Source: Sulfurospirillum sp. SCADC
GTDB taxonomy: Bacteria > Campylobacterota > Campylobacteria > Campylobacterales > Sulfurospirillaceae
Direction of reading: 5' to 3'
Assembly (NCBI RefSeq): GCF_000743525.1
Contig: NZ_JQGK01000017.1
Location: 20,834 to 84,833 of the forward strand
DNA length: 64,000 bases
Of this stretch, positions 25,922 through 34,803 are shown piece after piece; positions within the stretch are counted from its first letter, which is position 1, and each line of letters begins with the position of its first letter. The notes beneath the pieces were generated by a model, which was not told the DNA's origin, did no database searches, and saw nothing but the letters and a program-made list of their open reading frames with translations. The translations under genes were made by a program, and so were the position numbers.

Positions 25922-27490
25922 CTATCTTTTACGTAAAATTCCACCATTTTTAACATTTTCCTTTAAAACTCGCTTTAGAACCTTACCCGTTGCATTCTTA
26001 GGAAGCTCTTCAACAAAGTAAATATGCTTCGGTAGCTTAAAATTTGCCACATGTTGCTTAAGGTAAGCGCGTAATTCACTTTCTTGAAGTTCCACACCCT
26101 CTTGGAGTTGAATAAAGGCCAAAACCTCTTCATCGTTGGTCTGTTCATTTCTGAGTCCGATAACCGCAACGGCATCAACACCTTCGTATTTGTAGATAAC
26201 TTCTTCGATTTCTCTAGGATAAATGTTAATTCCTTTAGAGATAATCAGATCTTTTTTACGATCCACAATATAAATAAAGCCATCGCCATCTTTTTTACCC
26301 AAATCACCACTCAAAAGCCAGCCATTGATGATGGTCTCATCGGTCGCATCAGCATGATTAAGGTAGCCTTGCATCACGCAATCGCCTTTCACCATAATTT
26401 CACCCACTTCGCCCGTTTTGACCTCAACACGCTCTTCATTGACGATTTTCACTTCGTAACTGGGGAGCGGTAAGCCAACAGAGAGCGGTTTTTGATGATC
26501 CAGTCGGTTCACACACACCGCAGGTGAGCACTCACTGAGTCCATAACCTTCTAAAAGCGTCGCTTTTTTAAACTTGGCATTAAAATCATTCAAGGATTGC
26601 TCACTGAGTGGCGCACTGCCTGAGATAAAAATACGCACTTGATTGAACCACATAAAATACCATGGAATTTTTGCTTTTAAAAGCGCGTTGTACAAGGTTG
26701 GAACACCCAGAAAAATGGTCACACGTTTAAGCAGGGTCTGTTTAAGCACATTCGCAAAAGGAAAAACCGAGCGCACAATGACAATGCTCGAACAGGTAAA
26801 GAGAGGCAAAAGCACCATAATGGAGAGTGTAAAGCTGTGAAACATCGGTAAAAAAACGATGAAACGATCTTTACATGTAATGTGAAATGATTCGGCTCCG
26901 GAGATCGCATTGGAGAAAATATTGCGATACGAGAGCATGGCACCTTTGGGTTTTCCCGTCGTGCCAGAGGTGTAAACGATACACGCCAAATCATTTAATG
27001 TTGGTTTGTTGGCGACGTCACCATTCCGATCTACGCTTGCATCAATTTCGCTAAAGCTGTAATTGCGTTCATCCAAATGCGGATAATCATCGCACCAAAT
27101 GATCTTTTCAATCTTGGTCGTATCCAGTAAGTTTTTGGTCTCATTGGCAAATGAGGCGGAGCAGACGAGCATTTTGGCACTGCAATCATTCAAAATATAC
27201 TCAAACTCCTCTTTTTTCAAAAAGGTATTCAGAGGTACGGCAATCGCTCCAATCTTCGTAATCGCAAACAAAGAGACAATAAACTCCACCGAGTTGCCGA
27301 CAATCATGGCAACCCGATCCCCACTTTTGATACTGCTAAATTCCAAGAAACGCGCAAACGTATCGATGTGATGCTTGAGCTTCACATACGATACTTTATG
27401 ATCATCCATAAAAATAGCCGTTTTTTTAGGATCATTTTTAGCATTCGCTTCCATGATCTCATAAAAATTTTGATACGGATAGATGAGCAT
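25922..27490 (-). CDS. Acyl-CoA synthetase, long-chain fatty acid ligase-like
   Basis: 522-residue adenylate-forming enzyme. The P-loop-like YTSGTTGKPKGAMLS, LLEGYGLSECSP (A5 region), LSGDLGKKDGDGFIYIVDR (A7/A8) and the C-terminal Lys in PKNATGKVLKR (A10) are all present. It probably activates a fatty or other carboxylic acid to its CoA ester. Start lies 2 bases after the stop of a FadL-type porin gene, so uptake and activation look coupled; fatty acid specificity is inferred from that partner. Confidence 0.85.
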   Translation of the reverse strand: MLIYPYQNFYEIMEANAKNDPKKTAIFMDDHKVSYVKLKHHIDTFARFLEFSSIKSGDRVAMIVGNSVEFIVSLFAITKIGAIAVPLNTFLKKEEFEYILNDCSAKMLVCSASFANETKNLLDTTKIEKIIWCDDYPHLDERNYSFSEIDASVDRNGDVANKPTLNDLACIVYTSGTTGKPKGAMLSYRNIFSNAISGAESFHITCKDRFIVFLPMFHSFTLSIMVLLPLFTCSSIVIVRSVFPFANVLKQTLLKRVTIFLGVPTLYNALLKAKIPWYFMWFNQVRIFISGSAPLSEQSLNDFNAKFKKATLLEGYGLSECSPAVCVNRLDHQKPLSVGLPLPSYEVKIVNEERVEVKTGEVGEIMVKGDCVMQGYLNHADATDETIINGWLLSGDLGKKDGDGFIYIVDRKKDLIISKGINIYPREIEEVIYKYEGVDAVAVIGLRNEQTNDEEVLAFIQLQEGVELQESELRAYLKQHVANFKLPKHIYFVEELPKNATGKVLKRVLKENVKNGGILRKR

Positions 27491-27492
27491 CT

Positions 27493-28713
27493 TTAAAACT
27501 TATATTTGAGTGATGCGGTTAAAAGATGGGCAGATGAATCGGTAAAGGTACCTGATGGCGCTACCGATGTTCCTCCCTTATAATTACTTACGGTTCGATC
27601 TTCTTTATCGTCATAAAGGTACGCCAAGCCCACTTTAAGATTTTGACTCATGGCGTATTCAAAGCCAATGGAGTAAAGTTTTGCATCCGAATCAGGAAGC
27701 TCGAAACCGAGGGTATTGCTTGGAGCGGGTGATTTATCGATCGCAAAACCAAGCATCATTTTGAGATTGTCGGTGCATTGATGACTTAACCCAATACGAT
27801 ACGCATTAGCATCTTTCCAATTTTTTGCAATAGGGTTATCAAATCCAGCCATAGCCGTAGCGGTTAAATCAACATCATAGTTAAAATCTAAATCTTTATA
27901 ACTTGACCAATAGGTTCGCTCAAACACAAATTCTACCGTTGTTTTTTCATAGGTATATGCTGCTGCTAATGCTAATGAGGCAGGAAGAGGAATCGTTACA
28001 CTTGCACCGCCATTATACAGCCCACTAACAAGTGTAGCATCACCTTCAACGCTCAAATCTACTTTAGAGCGATACGTTGCAGCTAAGGTAACATCTTTAA
28101 TCGGCTTGTAACTGAGGGCTAGATTGTAACCAAAGTCAATCGAATCACCGGTCAAATCCCTGTTTGCTAAAGAACCAAGTCCGGAAGCATCACTTTTTAC
28201 CACACCATCGGTATAAACACCACGCAAACCAAAGCCCAATGAGAGTTGCTCATTCACAAGATAACTCACTGTTGGGTTAACTTCAATAACCGTTAATGTA
28301 AACTCTTCAGAACTTGCTTTCGCAAAGGCTTCATCCCAGCGTTTTGAAAGACCAGCCGGTGCTGTAATAGAAAGACCGTAACGCCAATTGCCCACCATTG
28401 GTGAGACATAATGCAAGTTTGGCATTAAAAATTCTTCTTCTTTAGAATTTCCATCCATCGAAGAGACAGCACCATCAAAATTAACTTCGGGTAGATTAAT
28501 ATACGTTAATGCAACCTCCGTGTAAGCACCGTTTGCCATAAAAGACATGTTTGCAGGGTTATAATAACTCGCATCTGCGCCATTGGCACTAGCGACATAC
28601 GCCGCACTAAGTGCTACTGAGTTTAAAGATTGTTCAGGGATACGGTATCCTGAAGCCAAAAGCGTCGCCGCACTCAAACTGAGTAACGTAGCAACTCTTA
28701 CCGTTTGTGTCAT
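27493..28713 (-). CDS. FadL-family outer membrane transport protein
   Basis: 406 residues: signal peptide (about 1-20), then the typical N-terminal plug sequence of FadL/TodX proteins (Gly-Tyr-Arg-Ile-Pro-Glu-Gln-Ser, DASYYNPANMSF), a 14-stranded-barrel-like alternation and a C-terminal Lys-Tyr-Lys-Phe. Such porins admit long-chain fatty acids or other hydrophobic compounds. AAGGA precedes the ATG. It follows nfo by 19 bases and precedes the acyl-CoA ligase gene. Confidence 0.87.
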   Translation of the reverse strand: MTQTVRVATLLSLSAATLLASGYRIPEQSLNSVALSAAYVASANGADASYYNPANMSFMANGAYTEVALTYINLPEVNFDGAVSSMDGNSKEEEFLMPNLHYVSPMVGNWRYGLSITAPAGLSKRWDEAFAKASSEEFTLTVIEVNPTVSYLVNEQLSLGFGLRGVYTDGVVKSDASGLGSLANRDLTGDSIDFGYNLALSYKPIKDVTLAATYRSKVDLSVEGDATLVSGLYNGGASVTIPLPASLALAAAYTYEKTTVEFVFERTYWSSYKDLDFNYDVDLTATAMAGFDNPIAKNWKDANAYRIGLSHQCTDNLKMMLGFAIDKSPAPSNTLGFELPDSDAKLYSIGFEYAMSQNLKVGLAYLYDDKEDRTVSNYKGGTSVAPSGTFTDSSAHLLTASLKYKF

Positions 28714-28732
28714 AAGTTGTCCTTAAAATATT

Positions 28733-29575
28733 TTAGTGAGTAAAACTATAAAGCAGTGCAATTTCTTCTGCCCATAGTGAATCGTCGATTGTTTCAAGTA
28801 TTAAAGGAATGTCATCCATACGTTCATCGTTCATGATAAACTTAAATGGTTCTAACCCTAATTTCCCCTTGCCAATAGAGTCATGTCTATCAACGTGAGT
28901 GCCCAAATCTGGCTTAGAATCATTGAGGTGCATCCCTTTGAGGTACTTAAATCCGACGATTGTAGCAAATTTTTCCATCGTTTGCCTATAAGCCTCTTCA
29001 CTTCTTATATCGTAACCTGAAGTAAACAGATGGCAGGTATCGATGCAAACCCCGACACGTTCTTGATCGATGGCGTGCTCCATAAGATAGCCTAAATGTT
29101 CCATTTTGTAACCCATATTGCTCCCTTGTCCTGCGGTATTTTCCACAACCAAGGTCACACCATTTGTGTGACGCAACACTTCATTCATAGAAGCGCTAAT
29201 GAGCTCTAAACATGCCTCTTCGCTGATCTGTTTGAGATGACTCCCTGGGTGAAAATTGAGCTTATCAAGCCCTAAAGCTTCACAGCGTTTGACCTCATCC
29301 AAGAACGCATTCAACGATTTTTCACGTGCTTCAAGTTCTGGATGCCCCAAATTGATGAGATAGCTATCGTGAGGAAGCACATGTTTGGGTAAAATCTCTG
29401 CTTTTTCCAACTCCGCTTTAAAACGGTCAATCTCTTCTTGGGTTAAAGACTTTCCTTCCCATTGACGTTGATTTTTAGTAAAGAGTGCGAACGCTTTGGC
29501 TCCAATTTTTGTGGCATTGATAGGAGCATTAAAAACTCCGCCACTGGCACTCACATGTGCCCCAACAAATTTCAT
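28733..29575 (-). CDS. nfo: Endonuclease IV (AP endonuclease)
   Basis: 280 residues, TIM-barrel metalloenzyme that cuts DNA at abasic sites. The trinuclear-zinc ligands are in the usual motifs: [43 protein letters not shown] and [11 protein letters not shown]. It lies in a minus-strand run behind zur and a lipoprotein gene. It needs zinc itself, which makes the company of the zinc regulator notable, although that may be chance. Confidence 0.95.
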   Translation of the reverse strand: MKFVGAHVSASGGVFNAPINATKIGAKAFALFTKNQRQWEGKSLTQEEIDRFKAELEKAEILPKHVLPHDSYLINLGHPELEAREKSLNAFLDEVKRCEALGLDKLNFHPGSHLKQISEEACLELISASMNEVLRHTNGVTLVVENTAGQGSNMGYKMEHLGYLMEHAIDQERVGVCIDTCHLFTSGYDIRSEEAYRQTMEKFATIVGFKYLKGMHLNDSKPDLGTHVDRHDSIGKGKLGLEPFKFIMNDERMDDIPLILETIDDSLWAEEIALLYSFTH

Positions 29576-29585
29576 GAAAATTCCT

Positions 29586-30068
29586 TTATGGCAATGGTTT
29601 GAGACGTATTAAAATACCGTTTTTGGTATCTCTAAAGCTAAGGGTTTGCCCTTTTATTGTGTAGATAAGATGGCTGTTGGAAAACTCCAAATCTTGTTCA
29701 AATCCTTGAGGAGTTCTACGAAGGTTTTTACCATCATAAAGAGGATGCCACAGGAGAATATCGTACATTAAGTCTGCGTAATGTTCCTCTTGAAAAAACT
29801 GCTGATTAAAGGCAAGCTTATCCAAACATCGCCCATCTAAACAGACATAATTTCCTATAATTTCAAGATTGAAAAGCACATTGCCCGCAGAGAAAATCTG
29901 CACATTTGCATAATTTTCTCCTTTGTTAATAAAGCCTGTATCGGAAAGTGCGATCTGTTTGTTTTTAATCGTAATCGCATACGCTTCAGAAGTCGTAATC
30001 GTCTTTTTTACGGCACACCCACTTAAAAAGAGCATGGCTAAAAAGCTTACATGTAAAAGTTTTTTCAC
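29586..30068 (-). CDS. Putative lipoprotein, unknown function
   Basis: About 160 residues. Signal peptide with a lipobox (FLSGC), so a lipid-anchored envelope protein. The mature part is mixed alpha/beta with one Cys-Leu-Asp-Gly-Arg-Cys pair that could form a disulfide; I do not recognise the family. Start taken as GTG at 30068: AAGGAG stands eight bases upstream and the GTG overlaps the zur TGA (GTGA), whereas an earlier GTG sits on the ribosome site itself. Confidence 0.65.
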   Translation of the reverse strand: MKKLLHVSFLAMLFLSGCAVKKTITTSEAYAITIKNKQIALSDTGFINKGENYANVQIFSAGNVLFNLEIIGNYVCLDGRCLDKLAFNQQFFQEEHYADLMYDILLWHPLYDGKNLRRTPQGFEQDLEFSNSHLIYTIKGQTLSFRDTKNGILIRLKPLP

Positions 30069-30436
30069 GAATGACACTCCTTACATGTACCTTTTAAAAC
30101 GATACTGGTTACTTCACCCTCCACCTTGCCAAGATCGACCTCCATACAGGTGATTTTATGGCACTGCTCGCAAATAAAATGGGCATGCGTCGTGCTAGAG
30201 AGTTCAAAATACCATTTACGATCATCCGACTCGAACTTATGCACCATGCCCAACTCTTCAAACTTAGCGATGTTGCGGTAAAACGTTGCTTTGTCCATTT
30301 TCACGCTCATGTGCTCTTTGATCTGCTCGTAATTCAGAGGGCTATTAGCCACTTTGAGCACTTCTAAAATCGAAGCGCGCGCGGTTGTAAATTTGATGTC
30401 GTATTGTTGAAACACGTTTTGAAGCTGTTCGCTCAT
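30065..30436 (-). CDS. zur: Fur-family regulator, probably zinc-sensing Zur
   Basis: 123 residues: N-terminal winged helix (KFTTARASILEVL, KMDKATFYRNIAKFEELGMV), His-rich hinge (STTHAHFICEQC) and two CxxC pairs, CEQC and CKEC, that form the structural zinc site. The ATG at 30436 has AAGGGG in front. Zur rather than Fur or PerR is inferred because the divergently transcribed neighbours are znuACB and the shared region carries a strong dyad. Overlaps the lipoprotein gene. Confidence 0.78.
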   Translation of the reverse strand: MSEQLQNVFQQYDIKFTTARASILEVLKVANSPLNYEQIKEHMSVKMDKATFYRNIAKFEELGMVHKFESDDRKWYFELSSTTHAHFICEQCHKITCMEVDLGKVEGEVTSIVLKGTCKECHS

Positions 30437-30514
30437 CGTTTCCCCTTTGGGATGAAATCTAAGAAATAGTACCCAATTTTTTTTCATATACGATTAAAGA
30501 ATCATTCTAAGTCA

Positions 30515-30565
30515 CAACTAAGTTGCATTGGATTAAGATTGCATCCAAATTATGCAACTAAGTCG
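30515..30565. promoter_or_regulatory. Candidate Zur operator between zur and znuA
   Basis: CAACTAAGTTG, a perfect 5-1-5 palindrome (30515-30525), recurs as CAACTAAGTCG at 30555-30565. The two are linked by a larger dyad: AGTTGCAT (30521) against ATGCAACT (30552), and GGAT (30530) against ATCC (30543). It lies directly in front of znuA and about 80-130 bases upstream of zur. Confidence 0.55.
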
Positions 30566-30578
30566 CAAAGGAAACAGC

Positions 30579-31472
30579 ATGAAATACATTTTTCTTCTCT
30601 TTACCCTTCTCTTTGGTTCACTCTTAAGTGCCGCTCAGACCGTCACGGTCAGCATTTTGCCTCAAAAATATTTTGTGGAACAGATTGCAAAAGATTTTTT
30701 ACATGTAAACGTTATGGTAACACCAGGATCAAGCCCTCATACGTATGAGCCTAAACCTTCACAAATGAAAGAGCTTGCCAGCTCAGATGCTTACTTTAGC
30801 ATCGGCGATGGGTTTGAAAAAGCGTGGCTTCCTAAGTTTCAAAGCACCAATCCTAAAATGCTGATGGTCGATACGATTAAAGGGATTGATAAAATTGCAA
30901 TGGCAGAACATCATCACGATGACGAAGAAAAATCCGATTCTAAAAAAGAGGCGCATCACGATCACGAGCATCAGCATGAAGCAGGTGAACTTGATCCACA
31001 TGTTTGGCTAGATCCTATTTTGGTCAAAACTCAGGCTAAAAATATTTATGAAGCCCTTGTCAGCCTTTATCCTGAACACAAAAATGAATTCACACACAAT
31101 TACGACGCATTTATTGCCTCGTTGGATGCACTTGATGCGACACTTCGAAGTACCCTAAGCGAGGTCAAAAATCGTAAATTTATCGTTTTCCACCCTTCCT
31201 TTGGCTATTTTGCTAAGCGCTATGATTTAGAGCAAATCGCCATCGAAGTACATGGGAAAGAGCCAAAAGCGAGTGAACTTGCCCATTTGATTGAAGAGGC
31301 AAAAGAGGAGAATGTTAAAGTTGTTTTTGTCGCACCACAATTCTCACAAAAAAGTGCCCAAACGATTGCCAAACAAATCAATGGAAAAACACTCACCATT
31401 GATCCACTCTCCGATAAATGGAGTGAAAATCTTTTAAGCATCGCAAAAATCTTTCAATCAGAACTAAAATGA
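30579..31472 (+). CDS. znuA: Zinc ABC transporter, substrate-binding protein ZnuA
   Basis: 297 residues: signal peptide (about 1-19), cluster A-I metal-binding fold with zinc ligand His in GSSPHTYEPKPSQ, a His/Asp/Glu-rich flexible loop (about 105-140, many HH and HD pairs) and the later ligands His in VFHPSFGYF and Asp in LTIDPLSDKW. Captures zinc in the periplasm. ATG at 30579 is preceded by AAAGGAAA. A TTTACATGTAAA copy (30698-30709) is read as Leu-His-Val. First gene of znuACB. Confidence 0.94.
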   Translation: MKYIFLLFTLLFGSLLSAAQTVTVSILPQKYFVEQIAKDFLHVNVMVTPGSSPHTYEPKPSQMKELASSDAYFSIGDGFEKAWLPKFQSTNPKMLMVDTIKGIDKIAMAEHHHDDEEKSDSKKEAHHDHEHQHEAGELDPHVWLDPILVKTQAKNIYEALVSLYPEHKNEFTHNYDAFIASLDALDATLRSTLSEVKNRKFIVFHPSFGYFAKRYDLEQIAIEVHGKEPKASELAHLIEEAKEENVKVVFVAPQFSQKSAQTIAKQINGKTLTIDPLSDKWSENLLSIAKIFQSELK

Positions 31473-31484
31473 TATAATCGCTTT

Positions 31485-32246
31485 ATGCAAAACGATATTC
31501 AGATCAATCACCTCTATTTTAGTTATGATGGCGCTACCGTACTGGAGGACATTAACCTCCAGTACAACACGAGCGAATTTTTAGCCATTATTGGGCCCAA
31601 CGGTGGCGGTAAAAGCACCCTCTTAAAAATGATGATCGGCTTGCTTGAGCCTGAACGTGGCGAAGTGCTACTTTTTGGTGAAAAACCTTTACATGTAAGC
31701 CATGAAATTGCCTATGTTCCCCAAGACACCATCGCCAATAAAGACTTTCCCATCAAAGTGATGGACGTCGTGCTGATGGGCAGACTCTCAAAGTCTAAAG
31801 CCTTTGCCACCTATTCAAAAGAAGATCGCGCGATTGCGCTCTCTATGCTTGAAAAAGTGGGGATGCAAGGCTTTGAAAATCAAAAGATCAACACGCTCTC
31901 AGGCGGACAGCGCCAACGCGTTTTCATCGCCCGTGCTCTGGCGTGTGAAGCCAAAATTATGTTTTTGGATGAACCAACTGCCAGCATCGACACTGCAGGA
32001 CAGATCAGTATGTTTAAACTGCTTAAATCGCTCAATGAAACAGTCGGCATCGTCATCATTAGCCACGACATCAATGTAGCGCTCAATTACGCCACCAAAG
32101 TTGTCCATATCAACAAAACGCTCTTCGTCCACGATGTACCTAAAACTCAAAATTTTAAAGTCTTTGAAAATCAAAACGAACACGTCTGCCCTGTTGAGCT
32201 CATCAGCGCAACCCGTTGCAATCACTTCCCCAAAGAGCTTGCATGA
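31485..32246 (+). CDS. znuC: Zinc ABC transporter, ATP-binding protein ZnuC
   Basis: 253 residues. Walker A GPNGGGKST, Q-loop VPQD, signature LSGGQRQRVF, Walker B IMFLDEPTAS and switch His in VIISHDINV. Powers zinc import with ZnuA and ZnuB. It starts 12 bases behind znuA and overlaps the start of znuB. Confidence 0.95.
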   Translation: MQNDIQINHLYFSYDGATVLEDINLQYNTSEFLAIIGPNGGGKSTLLKMMIGLLEPERGEVLLFGEKPLHVSHEIAYVPQDTIANKDFPIKVMDVVLMGRLSKSKAFATYSKEDRAIALSMLEKVGMQGFENQKINTLSGGQRQRVFIARALACEAKIMFLDEPTASIDTAGQISMFKLLKSLNETVGIVIISHDINVALNYATKVVHINKTLFVHDVPKTQNFKVFENQNEHVCPVELISATRCNHFPKELA

Positions 32247-33049
32247 TGGATATTTTAAGCTTTGATTTTATGCAAAACGCGCTTTGGGCATCTTTATTAG
32301 TCAGCATTATTTGTGGTGTCATTGGGACATTGATCGTCATTAATCGTATGGTGTTTATTGCAGGTGGTATTGCGCATGGATCGTACGGGGGGATTGGGTT
32401 GGCACTTTATTTTGGCATCGCGCCCATGCTAGGTGCTTCGCTTTTTGCGCTCTTTTTAGGAGCCATTATCGCGTACATAACACATCAAAACAACGCACGA
32501 CTGGATTCACTGATTGGTGTTTTGTGGGCATTTGGTATGGCATTGGGCATTATTATGACCGATTTAACGCCTGGGTACAATGTGGATTTGATGAGTTATC
32601 TTTTTGGTGCGATTTTATCGGTTGCTCCTGAAGATCTTTACGGCATGAGTGCTGTGTTGGTGTTGGTTTTAGCGTTTGCCATTGTCTTTTACAAGCAGCT
32701 TTTAGCCATGAGTTTTGATGCGCAATTTGCCAAACTTCGAGGCATCAATGTCACACTGCTCTATGTTGCTTTGGTTTTAATGGTAGCGCTAGGTGTTGTC
32801 ATTATCATTCGCGCGGTGGGGCTCATTTTAGTCATTGCGCTGCTGACGATTCCTCCGTATATTGCCGAAAAATTCACCAATTCCGTAGGTGGCATGATGG
32901 TGGCATCTTCGCTTCTTTCAGCCCTTTTTTGTACCCTTGGGCTTTACCTCTCGTACCGCTTCAACCTCAGTGGTGGCGCTTCCATCATCCTCGTCGCAAC
33001 CACGCTTTTTTTCCTACAACTTTTATACAGCAGATTGACCAAAGCTTAG
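32243..33049 (+). CDS. znuB: Zinc ABC transporter, permease ZnuB
   Basis: About 268 residues with eight to nine hydrophobic helices and the metal-transporter permease signature GGIAHGSYGGIGLALYFG and VVIIIRAVGLILVIALL. The ATG at 32243 overlaps the znuC TGA (ATGA), and a second ATG follows directly; either could be used. A strong hairpin overlaps its stop codon. Confidence 0.93.
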   Translation: MMDILSFDFMQNALWASLLVSIICGVIGTLIVINRMVFIAGGIAHGSYGGIGLALYFGIAPMLGASLFALFLGAIIAYITHQNNARLDSLIGVLWAFGMALGIIMTDLTPGYNVDLMSYLFGAILSVAPEDLYGMSAVLVLVLAFAIVFYKQLLAMSFDAQFAKLRGINVTLLYVALVLMVALGVVIIIRAVGLILVIALLTIPPYIAEKFTNSVGGMMVASSLLSALFCTLGLYLSYRFNLSGGASIILVATTLFFLQLLYSRLTKA

Positions 33050-33085
33050 AGCGCATGCAAACCTTCGTTTGCATGCGCTCTAAGC
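33044..33085. terminator. Strong hairpin after znuB
   Basis: Perfect 18-bp stem starting GCTTAGAGCGCATGCAAA, loop CCTTCG, over the znuB stop codon and before the converging transporter gene. No T-run follows on either strand, so it may act mainly as an RNA-stabilising end structure or a factor-assisted terminator. Confidence 0.6.
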
Positions 33086-33099
33086 ACCAAAAGTGCTAA

Positions 33100-34002
33100 T
33101 TAAAGCCTACTCGTTCGTCTTCGGTACTGTTCAATAAAATAAGAGCCTAGTTCCGCAATCACCATACCGCATAAAATCATCCCAGCCCCACACATTTGAG
33201 AAAAGCTTAGAAGCTCATTCGCAAAATAGTAACCAAAAATCCCCGCACTCACAGGCTCCATCGTAAAGATAATAGCCGTTTTTGCTGCAGTTGTAAAGCG
33301 CTGCATCGCTGTTTGAACCCAAAAGGCAAAAATGGTCGCAAAAATAACCGTAATTGCAATAGCATTGATAAAAAGCAGATCCATTTGAGGCGGAACAATA
33401 GAGCCTTCCAAGACAATGCCACCCAGCAAAGAGCAGGTAGCTACGGTTAAAAACTGAATGCTCACCAAAAGATAGACACTGTGTTTTCGAGAAAGATGCC
33501 CCGTAAAGACGATATGCAGTGCAAACATTATCGCGCAGATAAACGCATACAGTTCGCCTAACGAGAGTCCAATCTCACTGTTAAGCGTTAAAAAATAGAG
33601 CCCAATGGCTGCCACAATAGCGCCTAAAGAGGAGAAAACCGAAGCTTTATGTTTAAAAATAAGATACGAAGCAAATGGAACCACAATCACATTCAGTCCT
33701 GTAATAAATCCAACGGTTGAAGAGTAGGTATAGGTCAATGCAAAGGTTTGAAACGCATAGCCTAAAAACATAAAAAGACCCAAAAGTATTCCTGCTTTTA
33801 AAACCTCTTTGTTGATCAAACGCAGATGTTTAAACGAAATGAGCGCCATCAAAAGACCCGCTAAGAAAAAGCGCCAAAATAAAAACGTGTAGACCGGTGT
33901 TTCATTGACCGCAGCTTGTACCACAAAAAAGGTACTTCCCCACGCTACAGCTACCATCAAAAGTAAAAAATCTGCACCCAATTCTCGCAATTTATGACTC
34001 AT
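33100..34002 (-). CDS. DMT-superfamily transporter (EamA family)
   Basis: About 300 residues with ten hydrophobic helices in two related EamA halves; GSTFFVVQAAV and WRFFLAGLL mark the first half, EPVSAGIFGYYFANELLS the second. Such proteins usually export metabolites or amino acids; the substrate is not predictable. The ATG at 34002 (MSHKL) is preferred over an upstream in-frame ATG, as the extra residues are polar and GAGG precedes it. Confidence 0.82.
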   Translation of the reverse strand: MSHKLRELGADFLLLMVAVAWGSTFFVVQAAVNETPVYTFLFWRFFLAGLLMALISFKHLRLINKEVLKAGILLGLFMFLGYAFQTFALTYTYSSTVGFITGLNVIVVPFASYLIFKHKASVFSSLGAIVAAIGLYFLTLNSEIGLSLGELYAFICAIMFALHIVFTGHLSRKHSVYLLVSIQFLTVATCSLLGGIVLEGSIVPPQMDLLFINAIAITVIFATIFAFWVQTAMQRFTTAAKTAIIFTMEPVSAGIFGYYFANELLSFSQMCGAGMILCGMVIAELGSYFIEQYRRRTSRL

Positions 34003-34128
34003 CACCACACACCTCACACCATAGATAAAATCGGCATTGTAGCACAATGAAGTGTGAAATACAGAATACCTACACTCAAAAATTTTCTGATATGGAAAAT
34101 TTCCTTTACCTCATTTGTCAGAACATGC

Positions 34129-34134
34129 TATAAT
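34129..34134 (+). promoter_or_regulatory. Extended -10 promoter of the small cytochrome c gene
   Basis: TATAAT with TGC in front (TGCTATAAT), about 54 bases before the ATG at 34188. Confidence 0.65.
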
Positions 34135-34187
34135 CCAAACTTAGTAAAATATTTTTATGACTATTTAATTTTTGGAGGCTTTGAGTC

Positions 34188-34502
34188 ATGGTTCAACACA
34201 TTAAAATCTCCCTTTTTTCTCTTGTTTTACTTTGTTCCTTTTTAGACGCGGCAAGCAACGGTGAAACGCTTTTTAAACAGTGTGCAGGTTGTCATGGAGC
34301 AGACGGACGCAATAAAGCTTTTGGCAAAAGTGGTATCATCGCAGGTCAAGATGCTGAGGTGCTGCTAGAGAGCCTTAAATATTATAAAGAGACCGAATTT
34401 AAAACACATGGAACCTCTTTGGTCATGTCTAAACAGGTTAAAAATATGAATCTACAGGATCTTCAAGATATAGCAACCTATGTCTCCAAATTGCCAAAAT
34501 AG
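34188..34502 (+). CDS. Periplasmic monoheme cytochrome c, class I
   Basis: 104 residues: signal peptide (about 1-21), heme-attachment CAGCH at about residue 31, and a Met in SLVMSKQVKNM that can be the sixth iron ligand. Resembles cytochrome c553. A small soluble electron carrier between a quinol-oxidising complex and terminal reductases. GGAGG precedes the ATG. Transcribed alone from an extended -10 promoter. Confidence 0.88.
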   Translation: MVQHIKISLFSLVLLCSFLDAASNGETLFKQCAGCHGADGRNKAFGKSGIIAGQDAEVLLESLKYYKETEFKTHGTSLVMSKQVKNMNLQDLQDIATYVSKLPK

Positions 34503-34803
34503 CGTTTACGCACTCTACAATGCCTTGTTGAGGTGAAAAAGTCTCCCTAAATTCTTATAATCTCAAGGATTTTTGCACTTTTTTACATGTAAGAACTCCT
34601 TTATCTTACTTTTATATTCTACTGCTACAATTATGCGCAACGCCATTTAATATAGACTTCTTACAAAACACATTTTGCAAGAAGAAAAAGCACTAAAGAT
34701 GCGGGGGCATTGCGTCTTGCAAAACGCAGTGTTAATGTAGTCTTTAAAGCTTTGCTATCAAGATGTGTAAAAAGTTCTGCAAGAACTCGAATGAAAGGTT
34801 TGA
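34503..34803 (+). other. Gene-free stretch with promoter and long structured leader of the amino acid transporter
   Basis: No gene is visible in these 301 bases. Contents in order: a TTACATGTAA copy (34583-34592); an extended -10 (34626-34631); a 12-bp hairpin with one mismatch (34657-34684); a possible branched structure in which CACT/AGTG closes two small hairpins ATGC/GCAT and TGCG/CGCA (about 34690-34732); and AGTTCT GCA AGAACT (34773-34787) close to the ribosome site. The leader would be about 165 bases, long for this compact genome. I recognise no known riboswitch class. Confidence 0.5.
34626..34631 (+). promoter_or_regulatory. Extended -10 promoter of the amino acid ABC transporter operon
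   Basis: TACAAT preceded by TGC. The start point would be near 34638, about 165 bases before the first gene. Confidence 0.5.

Noticed and set aside
33044..33085. Hairpin after znuB as an attachment site or repeat element
   Set aside because: A single copy in the window, located over a stop codon between converging genes; a transcription end structure is simpler.
34680..34760. Possible tRNA-like cloverleaf in the transporter leader
   Set aside because: Stems are only 4 bp, there is no acceptor stem, T-loop (GTTCGAAT) or CCA-like end; kept only as a possible leader structure.
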